Made by a program: the position numbers and the translations under genes. A stretch of DNA of 33,188 nucleotides, from positions 1-33,188 of the forward strand of contig DATFBW010000434.1 of NCBI GenBank assembly GCA_035253645.1. The letters are read 5' to 3'. The notes under the pieces were generated by a model that saw only the letters and a program-made list of their open reading frames with translations, made no database searches and was not told the DNA's origin. Positions within the stretch are counted from its first letter, which is position 1; each line of letters begins with the position of its first letter. The DNA is from DASYRX01 sp035253645 (lineage in GTDB: Bacteria > Gemmatimonadota > Gemmatimonadetes > Gemmatimonadales > Gemmatimonadaceae). Shown in pieces: positions 31,775-33,188 of this stretch.

Positions 31775-33188
31775 ATGCTGCGCGCGCTGGTGATCCTGTG
31801 GCGTCTTGGTCCCCTCGTGGCGTCGTTTTGGCGCGACCGTCGTAGTTATTTCATCGCCGGCAAGCCGATTGTGCGTAGTCATGTCTTCCATCTGCGGCGT
31901 GCCCGCCGGCTGGTCGATGCTATTACGTCGTTAGGCCCCACATTCATCAAGTTGGGGCAGGTCTTTGCCGCGCGCGCCGATCTCTTGCCCGAGCCGTACG
32001 TGGGCGAGTTCGGGAGACTCACGGACCAGGTGCCGCCGGTCCCGACAAGCGACATCAAGCGGACACTCGAGCTGGCGTATGGTCGTCCGGTCGAAGCAAT
32101 CTTCGAACGGTTCGGTGAGACCGCGGTGGCCGCCGCCTCGTTAGGCCAGGTGCACCGAGCCTGCTTTGAAGGACAGGACGTGGCCGTCAAAGTGCTGCGC
32201 CCCGGTGTCCGTGAGCTGGTGCGTCAGGATCTCCGCATTGCGCTGCCTCTCTCGCGCTGGATCGCGCGGCACTTCCCCAACCAGCACATCCGCAACGCGC
32301 GCACTGTCGTCGAAGAGTTCTCGCGTCGCATTCCGGAGGAAATGGACTTCGAGCGCGAAGCCGTCTTTGCGACAACAATCCGCGCGAACTTCGCCCATAC
32401 AAGCGGCGTGATCGTGCCACGCGTGATTCCGGAGCTCGTGCGTCCCAATGTCCTCGTGCTCGAGTACGTCCACGGGACGCGCATCGACAAACTCGGCGGC
32501 CCCGGCTCGCCCGCGCCGCGCACGGTCGTCGCCAAGGTGATCGAGCTCTATATCCAGATGATGCTGATCGACGGACTTTTTCACGCCGATCCGCATCCGG
32601 GGAACTTGCTCGTCAGGCAGGATGGGACGGTGGTGCTGCTCGATTTCGGGATGGTCATCGAGGTGCCGAAGGAGTTGCGGCGCAACCTCGTCCGGACGGT
32701 CTTCGCAGCGATCCGCCGCGATGTGGACGGCACGCTCATCGGCTTCCGCTCGTTAGGCCTTCTCCACCCCGATGCCGACCTTGCCAAGCTGCGCGGTCTG
32801 GCCGAGCGTCTCATGACGATCGCGTACGACCGGGGGTCGATGCAGGAGCGGCTCGAGCTGGTAACCAACGAGGTGATGGCGACGCTCTACGACTGGCCCG
32901 TGACCCTCACGAGTGAAATGGTGTATTTCGCGCGTACGGCCGCGTTGATCGAGGGGCTGGGAGCGCGCTACGACGCCTATTTCAACGCCGTCACGTTTGC
33001 GGCGCCGATTGCCATCCGCCTGCGCGGGCGGATCCTGAGCTCGCTGCAGGAAGAAGGGGTGCCGTCGCCAGTGGACTGGCCGACGCTCGTCGGTGCCGCG
33101 TTAGGCGTGGCCGCCCGGCGTATCGTGCAGTTCGGTGAGCGGCTCCTGGCGCCGGCTAACGGCGCCGCGAAGCCGAAGGCGCTTCCCG
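31775..33188 (+). CDS. ABC1/UbiB (AarF) family atypical kinase (3' end outside window)
   Basis: I translated this forward frame from ATG 31775; it is open at the right edge with about 471 residues visible. It carries all ABC1 signatures: GPTFIKLGQ (the KxGQ motif near residue 57) with ARADLLPEPYV following, AAASLGQVHRA as the Ala-rich loop, VAVKVLRPG with the catalytic Lys, EMDFEREA, HADPHPGN as the catalytic loop, and LLDFGM as the metal-binding motif. UbiB-type proteins are membrane-associated atypical kinases/ATPases needed for ubiquinone and related lipid metabolism. The C-terminus may contain the usual two membrane helices beyond the window. All four TTA codons found in the visible part are in TTAGGC words. 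No ribosome site is seen; the leader is a heptad inverted repeat. Confidence 0.92.
   Translation, partial: MLRALVILWRLGPLVASFWRDRRSYFIAGKPIVRSHVFHLRRARRLVDAITSLGPTFIKLGQVFAARADLLPEPYVGEFGRLTDQVPPVPTSDIKRTLELAYGRPVEAIFERFGETAVAAASLGQVHRACFEGQDVAVKVLRPGVRELVRQDLRIALPLSRWIARHFPNQHIRNARTVVEEFSRRIPEEMDFEREAVFATTIRANFAHTSGVIVPRVIPELVRPNVLVLEYVHGTRIDKLGGPGSPAPRTVVAKVIELYIQMMLIDGLFHADPHPGNLLVRQDGTVVLLDFGMVIEVPKELRRNLVRTVFAAIRRDVDGTLIGFRSLGLLHPDADLAKLRGLAERLMTIAYDRGSMQERLELVTNEVMATLYDWPVTLTSEMVYFARTAALIEGLGARYDAYFNAVTFAAPIAIRLRGRILSSLQEEGVPSPVDWPTLVGAALGVAARRIVQFGERLLAPANGAAKPKALP

Larger units (their letters stand above)
81..33106. repeat. Dispersed short word, consensus GCCTAACGA / TCGTTAGGC
   Basis: Hand scan of both strands. 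Core CCTAAC starts: 82, 784, 1182, 1843, 2646, 2935, 3156, 4453, 5329, 5454, 6288, 6432, 6959, 7756, 9156, 9288, 11754, 11805, 13691, 14564, 15498, 16066, 16842, 17804, 19699, 20112, 22081, 22256, 22796, 23342, 24452, 25091, 25511, 26075, 26572, 27536, 29050, 29734, 31519. Core GTTAGG starts: 2736, 6824, 9396, 9824, 10752, 10986, 12156, 14816, 14969, 15958, 16722, 17259, 18448, 18770, 20325, 20833, 21102, 21585, 25768, 28131, 28302, 30079, 30373, 30810, 30840, 31125, 31930, 32140, 32752, 33100. That is 69 cores, 54 with the flanking G/C (GCCTAAC), and 21 exact 9-mers. At about 63 % GC, chance predicts about 13, 4 and 0.25. Confidence 0.85.

Overview
The window is a GC-rich (roughly 60-65 % by eye), densely packed bacterial chromosome segment with no gene-free stretch above 300 bases. 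The mix suggests a soil or freshwater Gemmatimonadota-type bacterium or a close relative: a Ser/Thr kinase fused to a TolB-like region and TPRs, a SusC/SusD pair, many exported S9/M28/M14/M19 hydrolases, and many lipoproteins ending in an A-C or G-C lipobox. This assignment is inference; there is no rRNA or other phylogenetic marker. I see no mobile element, CRISPR array or tRNA.

Layout. 1-5.3 kb: 3'-truncated Lhr helicase (-), kelch lipoprotein (+), a 38-aa bTHX ribosomal protein gene (-), a small secreted protein (-), an NAD(P)-binding protein (-) and a two-domain VOC protein (+). 5.3-10.5 kb: a minus-strand run (lipoprotein, M19 dipeptidase, TPR protein) and a divergent N-acyl-D-amino-acid deacylase (+). 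10.5-15.1 kb: HrpB helicase (-), Fpg/Nei glycosylase (+), a DHFR-like protein (-) and a DUF1801 protein (-). 15.1-19 kb: secreted S9 and M28 peptidases (-). 19-22.1 kb: a DUF6496 basic protein, three tandem paralogous lipoproteins and RtcB, all +. 22.1-31.6 kb: SusD and SusC, then a Ser/Thr kinase and an M14 carboxypeptidase, all -. 31.8 kb to the end: a 3'-truncated ABC1/UbiB kinase-like gene (+).

Taken together, the exported hydrolases, the D-aminoacylase and the SusCD porter look like a peptide-scavenging gene set. The helicases, glycosylase, RtcB and ABC1 protein are housekeeping.

The most unusual content is not a gene. (1) A short word, consensus GCCTAACGA / TCGTTAGGC, is scattered through the whole window: 69 copies of its CCTAAC/GTTAGG core and 21 exact 9-mers by hand count, on both strands, inside genes, at stop codons and between genes. 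(2) Many gene borders carry tandem arrays with a strict 7-bp period, built from a few word families (GGAGCNN, TAAGAGC, GGTCANN, GACTGNN, AGATACN). Several are paired as long inverted repeats, and two have invaded the 3' ends of coding regions. (3) The kinase gene lies between two 16-bp direct repeats, one of which is the 3' end of the neighbouring M14 gene. (4) The SusC start is preceded by a hairpin that would bury its ribosome binding site.
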